This document shows, one piece after another, positions 9,022 through 16,009 of a stretch of DNA of 64,000 nucleotides. A program made the translations under genes and the position numbers. The notes under the pieces were generated by a model. That model had not been told where the DNA came from. It saw only the letters and a program-made list of their open reading frames with translations, and did no database searches. The stretch is from positions 186,001-250,000 of the forward strand of contig NZ_JPDS01000003.1 in NCBI RefSeq assembly GCF_000766795.1, written 5' to 3'. Origin of the DNA: Polaribacter sp. Hel1_85 (GTDB taxonomy: Bacteria; Bacteroidota; Bacteroidia; Flavobacteriales; Flavobacteriaceae). The stretch's first letter is position 1, and each line of letters starts with the position of its first letter.

Positions 9022-9081
9022 TAATTATTGAAATAAAAATAACATAAACAAAAATTCTCACGATTTGTAAGGTATTTTTGT

Positions 9082-9264
9082 TTATGAATTAATTACATCA
9101 CTAATAATCTGTAAAGATTCTTTTACAGCATTTTCAGCTACTTGTTGAGCTTTTAACAATTCATCTTCAGAATTTACATCTGTTTTCATGTTTTCTTCTG
9201 AGTCTATGGTTTTATTGACTTCTTCTTTTTGGTTTTTGTCTAAATTGTCATCTGAATTACTCAT
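9082..9264 (-). CDS. Small acidic protein of the RebB operon
   Basis: The 60-residue protein is very acidic in its first 35 residues (DDNLDKNQKEEVNK, DSEENMKTDVNSEDE), followed by an Ala/Gln-rich helix AQQVAENAVKESLQIISDVI. The helix pattern recalls the alanine/glutamine heptads of RebB proteins, but no family can be claimed. It is 19 nt downstream of the 119-residue Reb-like gene on the same strand and appears to be the last gene of the R-body operon. It could be a capping, assembly or regulatory component. Confidence 0.6.
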   Translation of the reverse strand: MSNSDDNLDKNQKEEVNKTIDSEENMKTDVNSEDELLKAQQVAENAVKESLQIISDVINS

Positions 9265-9283
9265 AATTTATGATTTTAGAATT

Positions 9284-9643
9284 TTATCTCTGTTCATTAT
9301 TAAGTTCATTTATTAAACCTTGTAATTCTTTAATAGAAGTTGCTGCATTATTATTTTTCATTACCTCTTCCATTAATTTTACAGCTTCTAAAGGGCTTGT
9401 TTCTAACATCGCCTTAGCTGCAACAGTGGTAACAGTGTTTTGTAACATAAATAATTGCTGTTGTTGATTAACAACATTCAACATTGCCATTCCTGTAGCC
9501 TGTGTTAATATTTGACTTGAGATAGAAGTTAAATTAGAACTCCCATCTTCAAGCAAATTATTAATCTCTTTAATCGAATCAATTACTTGACTATTGACTG
9601 TAGAATTTTTAGAAGAATTTCTATTTTCTGCTTCAACATTCAT
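9284..9643 (-). CDS. RebB-like R-body protein, extended form
   Basis: The 119-residue protein keeps the RebB plan in a diverged form: VNSQVIDSIKEINNLL (compare NSQITDAVTQSNVQVL), then LTQATGMAMLNVVNQQQQLFML (compare APAMAMGSLYQ and QQQ), and an Ala-rich helix TVTTVAAKAMLETSP. About 40 extra C-terminal residues (VKLMEEVMKNNNAATSIKELQ) are not found in the two short paralogues. Its ATG shares a base with the stop of the preceding rebB gene (TAATG), so the genes are translationally coupled. It is probably a structural or assembly partner of the R-body ribbon. Confidence 0.72.
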   Translation of the reverse strand: MNVEAENRNSSKNSTVNSQVIDSIKEINNLLEDGSSNLTSISSQILTQATGMAMLNVVNQQQQLFMLQNTVTTVAAKAMLETSPLEAVKLMEEVMKNNNAATSIKELQGLINELNNEQR

Positions 9644-9867
9644 TATTTACCAATTAAAGTTTCTATACATTTAGTGGTTACTGCTTGTGCAACTGCATTA
9701 GAATTCTGTTGCTGACTTACTGAGTTTTGCATTGCTATGCCCATTGAATTTGCCATAGATTGGTATAAAGAACCCATTGCCATTGCTGGTGCTTCACTTA
9801 ATACTTGAACGTTTGATTGTGTAACTGCATCTGTAATTTGACTGTTAACTGCTGTTGGAAATGCCAT
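9643..9867 (-). CDS. RebB-family R-body protein 1
   Basis: The 74-residue protein begins MAFPTAVNSQITDAVTQ and continues SNVQVLSEAPAMAMGSLYQ, the hallmark of the RebB ('killing trait') family. RebB proteins polymerise into R-bodies, coiled cytoplasmic ribbons that unroll when pH drops, first known from Caedibacter in killer paramecia. The second half is Gln/Ala/Ser-rich (SVSQQQNSNAVAQAVTT), as in the family. It is shorter than many RebB proteins (about 75-110). A near-identical plan in the gene immediately upstream shows tandem duplication. Confidence 0.88.
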   Translation of the reverse strand: MAFPTAVNSQITDAVTQSNVQVLSEAPAMAMGSLYQSMANSMGIAMQNSVSQQQNSNAVAQAVTTKCIETLIGK

Positions 9868-9890
9868 AATTTTTGTATTTAAATTGATAT

Positions 9891-10124
9891 TTATTTATTT
9901 TTTTTACCTAAAATTTTATCGATACTTATTGCTGTTGTTGTTTGTGCAACAGTATTATTGTGTTGTTGATTTGAAACTGCATTTTTAAATGCTAAAGAAA
10001 TTGCACTAGATGTAGTTTGATATAAAGTACCCAAAGCAACTGCAGATGCATTACTTAAAACTTGTACATTAGATTGTGTTACTGAATCCGTTATTTGATC
10101 GTTCTCTGATGTTGGAAATGCCAT
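9891..10124 (-). CDS. RebB-family R-body protein 2
   Basis: The 77-residue protein starts MAFPTSENDQITDSVTQ and follows its neighbour closely (SNVQVLSNASAVALGTLYQ, NAVSNQQHNNTVAQTTT), ending in a basic tail LGKKNK. It is the first gene of the R-body operon, 23 nt upstream of the second rebB. Two or more Reb subunits of different sequence are normal in R-body loci because the ribbon is a co-polymer. The 180-nt divergent gap to the DUF3703 gene must hold its promoter; I saw only a partial match (TACATTTA). Confidence 0.88.
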   Translation of the reverse strand: MAFPTSENDQITDSVTQSNVQVLSNASAVALGTLYQTTSSAISLAFKNAVSNQQHNNTVAQTTTAISIDKILGKKNK

Positions 10125-10305
10125 TTTATTTTATTTTTAATTCTACATTATAAATGTAAAAAACCTATTAACAACTTTATTTATAATTACTCAAAATCAG
10201 GTGTTTACACCTACAAAATCAGTAAGTAATACCTACCTAAAAATAAAAATTATTGCTATTTTTTTCATCTTTTACCTAAAATAATCGTCATATAAAAAAA
10301 ACTAC

Positions 10306-10647
10306 ATGACACAGCAATTATTAAGATCAGAATATCATAAACATTTAGAGTTAGGTAAAAAATTAATGAAAATAAAAGACTACAAAACTGCTTTTTATCA
10401 TTTTGAAAATGCACATATTTTGGGGCAAAAACATTTATGGAAACATACAGTGAGTCATTACTGGATGTTGATTCTTGGTATAAAAACAAAAAATAGTAAG
10501 GAAATAGTAGGTCAAATTTTTAGAATTTTAGCTTCACTTCTATTCACATTAATTTGGGTACCTAAAGGAAATACTGGTGGTACAAACATATCATCCATGA
10601 AAGAAATTCCTATTAGAAAAGAATTAAAACAATATTTTAGAGAATAA
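10306..10647 (+). CDS. DUF3703 family protein
   Basis: The 113-residue protein matches DUF3703 from memory: basic N-terminal helix, KDYKTAFYHFENAHILGQKH (TPR-like), HTVSHYWMLILGIKTK, then a hydrophobic LASLLFTLIWVPKGNTGGTN and a C-terminal PIRKELKQYF. The GNTGG motif is characteristic. Function is unknown; homologues often sit next to metal-resistance or metal-responsive genes, which fits the adjoining Cys-rich peptide and SigZ. It is divergent from the rebB operon and 54 nt upstream of the Cys-rich gene, so the two may be cotranscribed. Confidence 0.8.
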   Translation: MTQQLLRSEYHKHLELGKKLMKIKDYKTAFYHFENAHILGQKHLWKHTVSHYWMLILGIKTKNSKEIVGQIFRILASLLFTLIWVPKGNTGGTNISSMKEIPIRKELKQYFRE

Positions 10648-10701
10648 TGCATCTTTTTAAACTTTTTTCTGTCTATTAAATGAGCATTAAAAAATAATAT
10701 C

Positions 10702-10803
10702 ATGAAAAATAAAAAATGTACCTGTAATTGTGATGGTTGTATAACAGGAAGTTGTGCTAATTGTACTTGCGAAAACTGTTCTTGCACAAATTGCAATTGT
10801 TAA
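10702..10803 (+). CDS. Metallothionein-like Cys-rich 33-residue peptide
   Basis: A complete small ORF encodes 33 residues with 11 Cys (positions 6, 8, 10, 13, 18, 21, 23, 26, 28, 31, 33), mostly as CxC and CxxC (CTCNCDGC, CANCTCENCSCTNCNC). There are no aromatic residues and few hydrophobic ones, the composition of a metallothionein. It has an ATG, a stop, and a 14-bp terminator-like hairpin 21 nt after the stop. It lies between DUF3703 and a sigma factor that itself ends in Cys motifs. Thiolate binding of Cu, Zn, Cd or Hg is the obvious hypothesis. It is too short for standard gene callers and matches no family I can name. Confidence 0.72.
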   Translation: MKNKKCTCNCDGCITGSCANCTCENCSCTNCNC

Positions 10804-10824
10804 TTCAACTATCTGTTAACCGAT

Positions 10825-10870
10825 AACAGAAATTATTCATAACTTTATAAAGAATAATTTCTGTTTTTAT
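10825..10870 (+). terminator. Hairpin between Cys-rich peptide gene and sigZ
   Basis: A perfect 14-bp stem AACAGAAATTATTC (10825-10838) / GAATAATTTCTGTT (10852-10865) is followed by a T-rich run and sits 15 nt before the sigZ ATG. It can end the Cys-rich transcript, or act as an attenuator for sigZ. Confidence 0.65.
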
Positions 10871-10879
10871 TTCTTTAAA

Positions 10880-11419
10880 ATGACTACAAAACAAGTTTGG
10901 ACAAAATATTCTGAAGATTTAAAACGATTTATCATCAGCAAAGTAAAAGATACAGTTATTGCTGATGATATTTTGCAGGATACTTTTATTAAAATTCACA
11001 CAAAACTGCATACTTTAAAGGACCTCAAAAAATTAAAATCTTGGTGTTTTACAATAGCTAGAAATTCAATTTTAGATTATTGGAAATCTACAAACAAGAC
11101 TTTTGAGATTGCTAATTTTGAAACAGATTCAACTATTGAAGAAAATCTTCACACAGAACAAGATTGCTTAAAAGGAATCTTAATGAACCTGCCAAAAAAA
11201 TATAGAGATCCTTTATTTTTATCAGATATAAAAGGATTAAAACAGCAAGAGGTTGCTAATCATTTGAAACAATCTTTACCAACGACAAAATCTCAAATTC
11301 AAAGAGCAAGAAAGTTAATTGCCCAAGGGTTTATGGATTGCTGTGGATTTGTAATGAACAAAGAAGGGAACTTAGTTGGAGAAATTCAAGAAAAAGAAGA
11401 TTGTAAGGTTTGCAATTAA
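10880..11419 (+). CDS. sigZ: SigZ-type ECF RNA polymerase sigma factor
   Basis: The 179-residue ECF sigma factor has region 2 (DDILQDTFIKIHTKLHTLKDL, then KSWCFTIARNSILDYWK) and region 4 (LPKKYRDPLFLSDIKGLKQQEVANHL, helix-turn-helix QSLPTTKSQIQRARK). After region 4 comes a Cys-bearing tail: DCCGF at 153-157 and CKVC at 175-178. This tail is typical of the SigZ group and could bind a metal or respond to oxidation in place of a separate anti-sigma factor; none is visible nearby. It lies directly downstream of the Cys-rich peptide behind a terminator-like hairpin. Targets may include this module or the divergent R-body operon. Confidence 0.88.
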   Translation: MTTKQVWTKYSEDLKRFIISKVKDTVIADDILQDTFIKIHTKLHTLKDLKKLKSWCFTIARNSILDYWKSTNKTFEIANFETDSTIEENLHTEQDCLKGILMNLPKKYRDPLFLSDIKGLKQQEVANHLKQSLPTTKSQIQRARKLIAQGFMDCCGFVMNKEGNLVGEIQEKEDCKVCN

Positions 11420-11450
11420 ACAACTACTTTTTCAGTATTTATAAATAAAA

Positions 11451-11496
11451 AAATAGCTTAGAAAAGGATTTTATAAGAACCTTTTCTAAGCTATTT
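11451..11496. terminator. Bidirectional terminator after sigZ
   Basis: A perfect 17-bp stem AAATAGCTTAGAAAAGG / CCTTTTCTAAGCTATTT with a 12-nt loop lies between the converging sigZ and 11513 genes. Confidence 0.82.
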
Positions 11497-11512
11497 AATG
11501 AATTTAATTTTT

Positions 11513-12202
11513 TTAAGCTTTTGATTCTGGTAAATGAACACCTTGTTTTAATAATACAACACCCATTGTTAACAACCAAATAACTTTAATATGGAATACA
11601 GGTTTGTAAATTTCATAGTTATCTGGAATGGAAATAATAATACCCATTGCTATAAAACCTAGTATCATCGTAAACCAACCTAACCAAGTACTTAGTATTT
11701 TCCATTTAATAAAAGCAGCACCTAAAAGTATTAATCCAACACCAGAGAAAATACGTCCAAAACGTATAAAACAAGTAACATACTGGTTTGTAAATAAAAT
11801 ACTATCAATAAATTCAGCCATTTCAACAGCTGTCATTCCCGCTGTTTGTCCTACACCCCAAGCACCAAAATTATAATAATAGGCATTAGCTATAGCTAAG
11901 GTAAAAGTACCAACTACAATCATTCCTATTCCAGGATATACAACTACTCGATAAGGCTTACCTGTAGTTATAGACATCAATGCAAACATTGAAATCCCCA
12001 TAGCAACCCATCCAAAAATATGAATACGATACATCCAAATCCAGTACCAAACATTTTCACCAATTTTCGTAAAATCTGAAGCCACTATATACTCTCCAAT
12101 ATGATGGGGAGATAACGCCCAACCAAACCAAAGCAATACTGCTGCTAAAATAAAAGCCCAACCAGTAAAACTAGTTTCGAAATCTTTTTTCATTAGTCTC
12201 AT
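11513..12202 (-). CDS. Multi-pass membrane protein divergent from sulfite oxidase
   Basis: The 229-residue protein has about six membrane segments (first at WAFILAAVLLWFGWAL). Conserved-looking features include YWIWMYRIHIFGW and two His in the first half, and a short polar C-terminus. It may start at ATG 12202 or at 12193 (MKKDFETSF). I do not recognise a family. Divergence from the sulfite-oxidase/cytochrome genes and a shared palindromic operator-like site suggest joint control, possibly with a role in periplasmic electron transfer; that is inference. Confidence 0.7.
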   Translation of the reverse strand: MRLMKKDFETSFTGWAFILAAVLLWFGWALSPHHIGEYIVASDFTKIGENVWYWIWMYRIHIFGWVAMGISMFALMSITTGKPYRVVVYPGIGMIVVGTFTLAIANAYYYNFGAWGVGQTAGMTAVEMAEFIDSILFTNQYVTCFIRFGRIFSGVGLILLGAAFIKWKILSTWLGWFTMILGFIAMGIIISIPDNYEIYKPVFHIKVIWLLTMGVVLLKQGVHLPESKA

Positions 12203-12259
12203 AAGTTCTTTTGTGTTTTTTATAATTGTGTAATGTTAAAAATATCTTTTCTATTTTTA

Positions 12260-12275
12260 TGTAACATATGTTACA
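12260..12275. promoter_or_regulatory. 16-bp perfect palindrome TGTAACATATGTTACA
   Basis: TGTAAC-N4-GTTACA has the form of a CRP/FNR-superfamily operator. It lies midway between the divergent starts at 12202 and 12339, so one regulator could control both units. Confidence 0.65.
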
Positions 12276-12338
12276 GATAAAAAGAGTTAATCGGCGTAAT
12301 TTGTTTCGGTATAATATTTAACCAATAATTTTATCATT

Positions 12339-13559
12339 TTGGAAAGAAGATCCTTTATAAAAAAGACAGTATTAAGTTCATTTACAGCTCTTATAGGTGC
12401 AGAAATTGTTTTTGGCTCAAAAATCCAAAATGGTTATACTCCTTTAGCTTTACAAGATCCTGACCCTTATAAGTTATTCAGTAAAAACAAGGACATGGTT
12501 ATACTAAATGACAAACCTTGGAATATTGAAGCGCAAGCTCATTTACTAGATGATAAGATTACACCTAACTCTTCTATGTTTATTCGAAACAACGGAAGAA
12601 CTCCTGAAAAAATCAATCCAAAAGATTGGTTACTAACTATTGATGGAGAATCTGTTAAAAGTAAAAAAACATATACTTTAGATGATTTAAAATCTAAATT
12701 TCAAAAACATACATATCAATTGACATTAGAATGTGGTGGTAATGGAAGAAGTGAATTTGATCCACCAGCAAAAGGAAACCAATGGACAATTGGAGCTGTG
12801 CATTGTGCTTCTTGGACAGGTGTTCGTTTAAGTGATGTTTTAAAAGATGCAGGCATAAAAAGTAATGCTGTTTACATTGGATATCATGCTTTTGACACTC
12901 ATTTAAGTGGAGACCCTAGCAAAGAACCTATTTCTAGAGGTTGCCCAATGTCTAAAGCATTGCAAGACGAAACTCTTTTAGCTTTTGAAATGAATGGTAA
13001 AGACATTCCACTTATTCACGGTTATCCTGTACGTTTAGTTGCAGGTGGCTGGCCAGCATCTGTTTCAGGAAAGTGGATAAATAGAATTAGTATTCGTGAT
13101 AGAATTCATGATGGTACAAAAATGACAGGTACAGCATACAGAATTCCTTGTAATCCTGTTGCTCCAGGAGAAAAAGTAAAAGATGAAGACATGTGCATTA
13201 TAGAATCAATGCCTGTAAAATCTTTAATTACATATCCAAAAACTGGTGCGACTATAAAAGAAGGAAAATCTTTAAATATTAGAGGTCATGCTTGGGCTGG
13301 AGAACTTGAAGTTAGTAAAATGGAATATTCAATTGATTTTGGTACTACTTGGACAACTTGTCCTATAGAAAAACCATCGAATCGTCTTGCATGGCAACAT
13401 TTTTCAGCTAAAATAGATTTTCCAAAAAAAGGGTATTACGAAGTTTGGGCAAGAGCTACAGACACAAATAATACTGCACAACCAATGCTTTTACCTGGTT
13501 GGAATCCTAAAGGTTATTTAAATAATGCGTGTCATAGAATTGCTGTAAAAGTTATCTAA
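12339..13559 (+). CDS. Periplasmic sulfite-oxidase-like molybdenum enzyme
   Basis: The 406-residue protein begins at TTG with a twin-arginine signal (RRSFIKK, then a hydrophobic run to about residue 26), so it is exported folded with its molybdopterin cofactor. The oxidoreductase domain has LECGGNGR with the Mo-ligating Cys at residue 132, WTIGAVHCASWTGV, and HGYPVRLV..GWPASVSGKW. A C-terminal Ig-like Mo-dimerisation domain follows (~280-400, WAGELEVSKMEYSIDFGTTW). This is the SorA-type domain set, which oxidises sulfite to sulfate. The cytochrome gene overlapping its stop is the expected electron acceptor. Confidence 0.9.
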   Translation: MERRSFIKKTVLSSFTALIGAEIVFGSKIQNGYTPLALQDPDPYKLFSKNKDMVILNDKPWNIEAQAHLLDDKITPNSSMFIRNNGRTPEKINPKDWLLTIDGESVKSKKTYTLDDLKSKFQKHTYQLTLECGGNGRSEFDPPAKGNQWTIGAVHCASWTGVRLSDVLKDAGIKSNAVYIGYHAFDTHLSGDPSKEPISRGCPMSKALQDETLLAFEMNGKDIPLIHGYPVRLVAGGWPASVSGKWINRISIRDRIHDGTKMTGTAYRIPCNPVAPGEKVKDEDMCIIESMPVKSLITYPKTGATIKEGKSLNIRGHAWAGELEVSKMEYSIDFGTTWTTCPIEKPSNRLAWQHFSAKIDFPKKGYYEVWARATDTNNTAQPMLLPGWNPKGYLNNACHRIAVKVI

Positions 13560-14032
13560 TGAGTAATGATAAAGAGTTTGAAAAGAAAATAAAAAAAGCT
13601 GAAAAAACTGCTTATCTAGCCTTGTTTTTTTCACTTATAGCTTCTATTTTGCTTCTTTTTGCAGTATATAATCCTTCACTTTCAATTTTTGGAAGTCAAA
13701 AATCAGATGCTATTTATAGCGAAGTAATTGAAGATGAAGATAAAATTGAAAACGGAATTCACCTTAGAACGGGTCTAATTGAGGCAGAAGGTTTAATGAC
13801 GGTTGTAAATAATTGTACCAATTGTCATTCAGCAAAACTGGTAACTCAAAATAGAATGAATGCTGAACGTTGGAACACAACCATAAAATGGATGCAAGAA
13901 ACTCAAAACCTTTGGGATTTGGGCGAAAATCAAGAAATTATAGTAAATTATTTAGTTACAAATTACCCTGCAATTGCCAAAGGCAGGCGTATGAATTTAA
14001 AAGATATAGATTGGTACACTTTAAAAAATTAA
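13559..14032 (+). CDS. Membrane-anchored monohaem cytochrome c
   Basis: The 157-residue protein has a charged N-terminus, one membrane anchor (about 19-38, LALFFSLIASILLLFAVY), and a periplasmic domain with a single haem motif CTNCH at 86-90. RMNAERWNTTIKWMQ holds Met residues that could be the distal ligand. Its ATG shares a base with the stop of the molybdoenzyme (TAATG), so the two are translationally coupled. It is most likely the SorB-like electron-accepting subunit. Confidence 0.88.
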   Translation: MSNDKEFEKKIKKAEKTAYLALFFSLIASILLLFAVYNPSLSIFGSQKSDAIYSEVIEDEDKIENGIHLRTGLIEAEGLMTVVNNCTNCHSAKLVTQNRMNAERWNTTIKWMQETQNLWDLGENQEIIVNYLVTNYPAIAKGRRMNLKDIDWYTLKN

Positions 14033-14046
14033 AAAAAAATAAAAAA

Positions 14047-14922
14047 ATGGGAAAATATTTAGATGCATTTATAAATGCTTTTACTGGAACTGTAGATTGG
14101 ACATGGAAATCTATCATATTTGAAGTGCCTTGGTACACAAATTATTTTTGGGGACTAATTGTAATTTCTCTCTTTGTTTGGGGGTTAGAAATAGCCTTTC
14201 CTTGGAGAAAAAATCAATCAATTTTTAGACGCGATTTTTGGTTAGATGCATTTTATATGTTTTTTAACTTCTTCGTTTTCTCTATTGTAATTAGTGGTTT
14301 TTACGAGGTTTTAGGTTTACTTTTTGGTGAATTTAATATCACAGCAAAAAGTTTAACTCTTTTTGACATTTCTCATTGGGCACCTTGGCTACAACTATTA
14401 GTATTCTTTATTATTCTTGACTTTGTTCAATGGTTTACACATGTATTATTGCATAAATATTCTTTCTTGTGGAAATTCCATAAAGTACATCACAGTGTAA
14501 AAGAAATGGGTTTTGCTGCACATTTAAGATATCATTGGATGGAAAATGTTATTTACAAACCTCTAAAAACCTTTGGAGTAATGATTCTTGGTGGTTTTGA
14601 ACCAGAACAAGCTTATATTGTTCACTTTATTGCCATTACTATTGGTCACTTTAATCATTCTAACATTAAAATTACTTGGGGAATATTTAGATACATTATC
14701 AACAATCCTGTAATGCACATCTATCATCATGCCTATGTTTTACCAGAAGGAAGATATGGTATGAATTATGGAATTAGTTTAAGTCTTTGGGATTATATTT
14801 TTAAAACAGATTACATCCCTGAAGATAGTGGAACTGTAGAAATTGGTTTTAAAGGTGATGATAAATTTCCAAAAGATTTTATACATCAAAATCTCTATGG
14901 ATTTAAAAAAGGACAGAAATAA
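14047..14922 (+). CDS. Fatty acid hydroxylase / sterol desaturase family protein
   Basis: ATG 14047 gives a 291-residue protein; an upstream extension in the same frame overlaps the cytochrome gene and is rejected. It has several membrane spans and the di-iron His clusters of the family: HVLLH, HKVHH and HIYHH, with an intervening HFNHS. The family inserts oxygen or double bonds into lipids, but here the substrate is unknown. It starts 14 nt after the cytochrome and ends at a strong terminator, so it is the third gene of the sulfite-oxidase operon. The cytochrome could supply it with electrons, or a membrane change may accompany sulfite oxidation. Confidence 0.88.
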   Translation: MGKYLDAFINAFTGTVDWTWKSIIFEVPWYTNYFWGLIVISLFVWGLEIAFPWRKNQSIFRRDFWLDAFYMFFNFFVFSIVISGFYEVLGLLFGEFNITAKSLTLFDISHWAPWLQLLVFFIILDFVQWFTHVLLHKYSFLWKFHKVHHSVKEMGFAAHLRYHWMENVIYKPLKTFGVMILGGFEPEQAYIVHFIAITIGHFNHSNIKITWGIFRYIINNPVMHIYHHAYVLPEGRYGMNYGISLSLWDYIFKTDYIPEDSGTVEIGFKGDDKFPKDFIHQNLYGFKKGQK

Positions 14923-14930
14923 AAAAAAGG

Positions 14931-14958
14931 CTCATACAAATGTATGAGTTTTTTTTTT
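14931..14958 (+). terminator. Terminator of sulfite oxidase operon
   Basis: An 8-bp stem CTCATACA / TGTATGAG with an AA loop is followed by ten T, starting 8 nt after the stop at 14922. Confidence 0.85.
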
Positions 14959-15010
14959 GTAAATGTTCATTTTTTTTAATTATATTACATGAAATCTAAA
15001 TTCCAATAAA

Positions 15011-15898
15011 ATGGCAGCACTTAAAAAAGAAGATATCAGTCAAGAAGTTTTTGATTTATATGATGATTATGCACATAACAAAATAACAAGAAAAGAGTTT
15101 CTACAAAAACTATCATTATATGCAGTTGGCGCTATTACACTGCCTGCTTTGTTGAGTTTTATTTCTCCCAATTATGTCGATTCTATTTTAGTAAAATCAG
15201 ATGACCCAAGATTAAAGTCAGAAACTATTCATTATGAATCACCAAAAGGTGGAAAAAAAATGACAGGATTATTTTCGATCCCAAAAGATTCAGAAACAAA
15301 ACTACCTGGAATTTTAGTGGTTCATGAAAATCGTGGATTAAATCCATATATAAAAGATGTGGGTAGAAGAGCAGCTTTAGAAGGTTTTGTAACCTTGGCT
15401 CCAGATGCACTTTCTCCTTTAGGAGGTTACCCTGGTAACGATGATAAAGGTAGAGCAATGCAAAAAACTAGGGACAGAAATGAAATGTTAGAAGATTTTA
15501 TTGCTGGCTATAATTACTTAAAAAATCATAAAGATTGTAATGGAAAAGTGGGCGTTGTAGGTTTTTGTTTTGGTGGATGGATTTCTAATATGATGGCTGT
15601 AAAATTACCAGATTTAGGTGCTGCAGTTCCTTATTACGGAAGACAACCTTCTGATGAACAAGCTGCTAAAATTAAAGCTCCTTTATTACTACAATATGGA
15701 GAGCTAGACAAAAGAGTAAATGCAGGTTGGCCAGCTTTTGAAAAAGTACTAAAAGCAAATAACATTGAACATGAAGCACATTTTTACCCAAATGTAAATC
15801 ATGGTTTCCACAACAATACAACGCCAAGGTATGACGAAGCTGCTGCAGATTTATCTTGGGAAAGAACCATTGCATTTTTCAACAAACATTTAAAATAA
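15011..15898 (+). CDS. Dienelactone hydrolase family protein
   Basis: The 295-residue alpha/beta hydrolase carries a ~65-residue N-terminal extension with a hydrophobic segment (YAVGAITLPALLSFI) that may be an export or anchor sequence. The dienelactone hydrolase residues are present: Glu in VVHENRG, nucleophile Cys186 in GFCFGGW, Asp in GELDKRVN and His in NVNHGFHN. The family opens cyclic dienelactones or related esters; the true substrate is unknown. It stands alone between two strong hairpin terminators. Confidence 0.9.
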   Translation: MAALKKEDISQEVFDLYDDYAHNKITRKEFLQKLSLYAVGAITLPALLSFISPNYVDSILVKSDDPRLKSETIHYESPKGGKKMTGLFSIPKDSETKLPGILVVHENRGLNPYIKDVGRRAALEGFVTLAPDALSPLGGYPGNDDKGRAMQKTRDRNEMLEDFIAGYNYLKNHKDCNGKVGVVGFCFGGWISNMMAVKLPDLGAAVPYYGRQPSDEQAAKIKAPLLLQYGELDKRVNAGWPAFEKVLKANNIEHEAHFYPNVNHGFHNNTTPRYDEAAADLSWERTIAFFNKHLK

Positions 15899-15934
15899 CA
15901 TATCCTTCATTAAAAACGATTTAAGAAACTTTTT

Positions 15935-15968
15935 AAAATGATCATTCTAAGATTAGAATGATCATTTT
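15935..15968 (+). terminator. Terminator after dienelactone hydrolase gene
   Basis: A perfect 16-bp stem starting AAAATGATCATTCTAA with a 2-nt loop (GA) lies 36 nt after the stop. Confidence 0.78.
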
Positions 15969-16009
15969 ATGTTTTATATTATTTACTTTTATCTTTTTAA
16001 AATTATAAA

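Noticed and set aside
10265..10796. Minus-strand ORFs at 10265-10489 and 10512-10796
   Set aside because: They lie antisense to DUF3703 and the Cys-rich peptide gene; the second translates the TTG/ACA-rich complement of the Cys codons into a Gln-rich string.
13870..14046. N-terminal extension of the fatty acid hydroxylase
   Set aside because: It overlaps the cytochrome gene in another frame and has no membrane or family features; ATG 14047 is the natural start.
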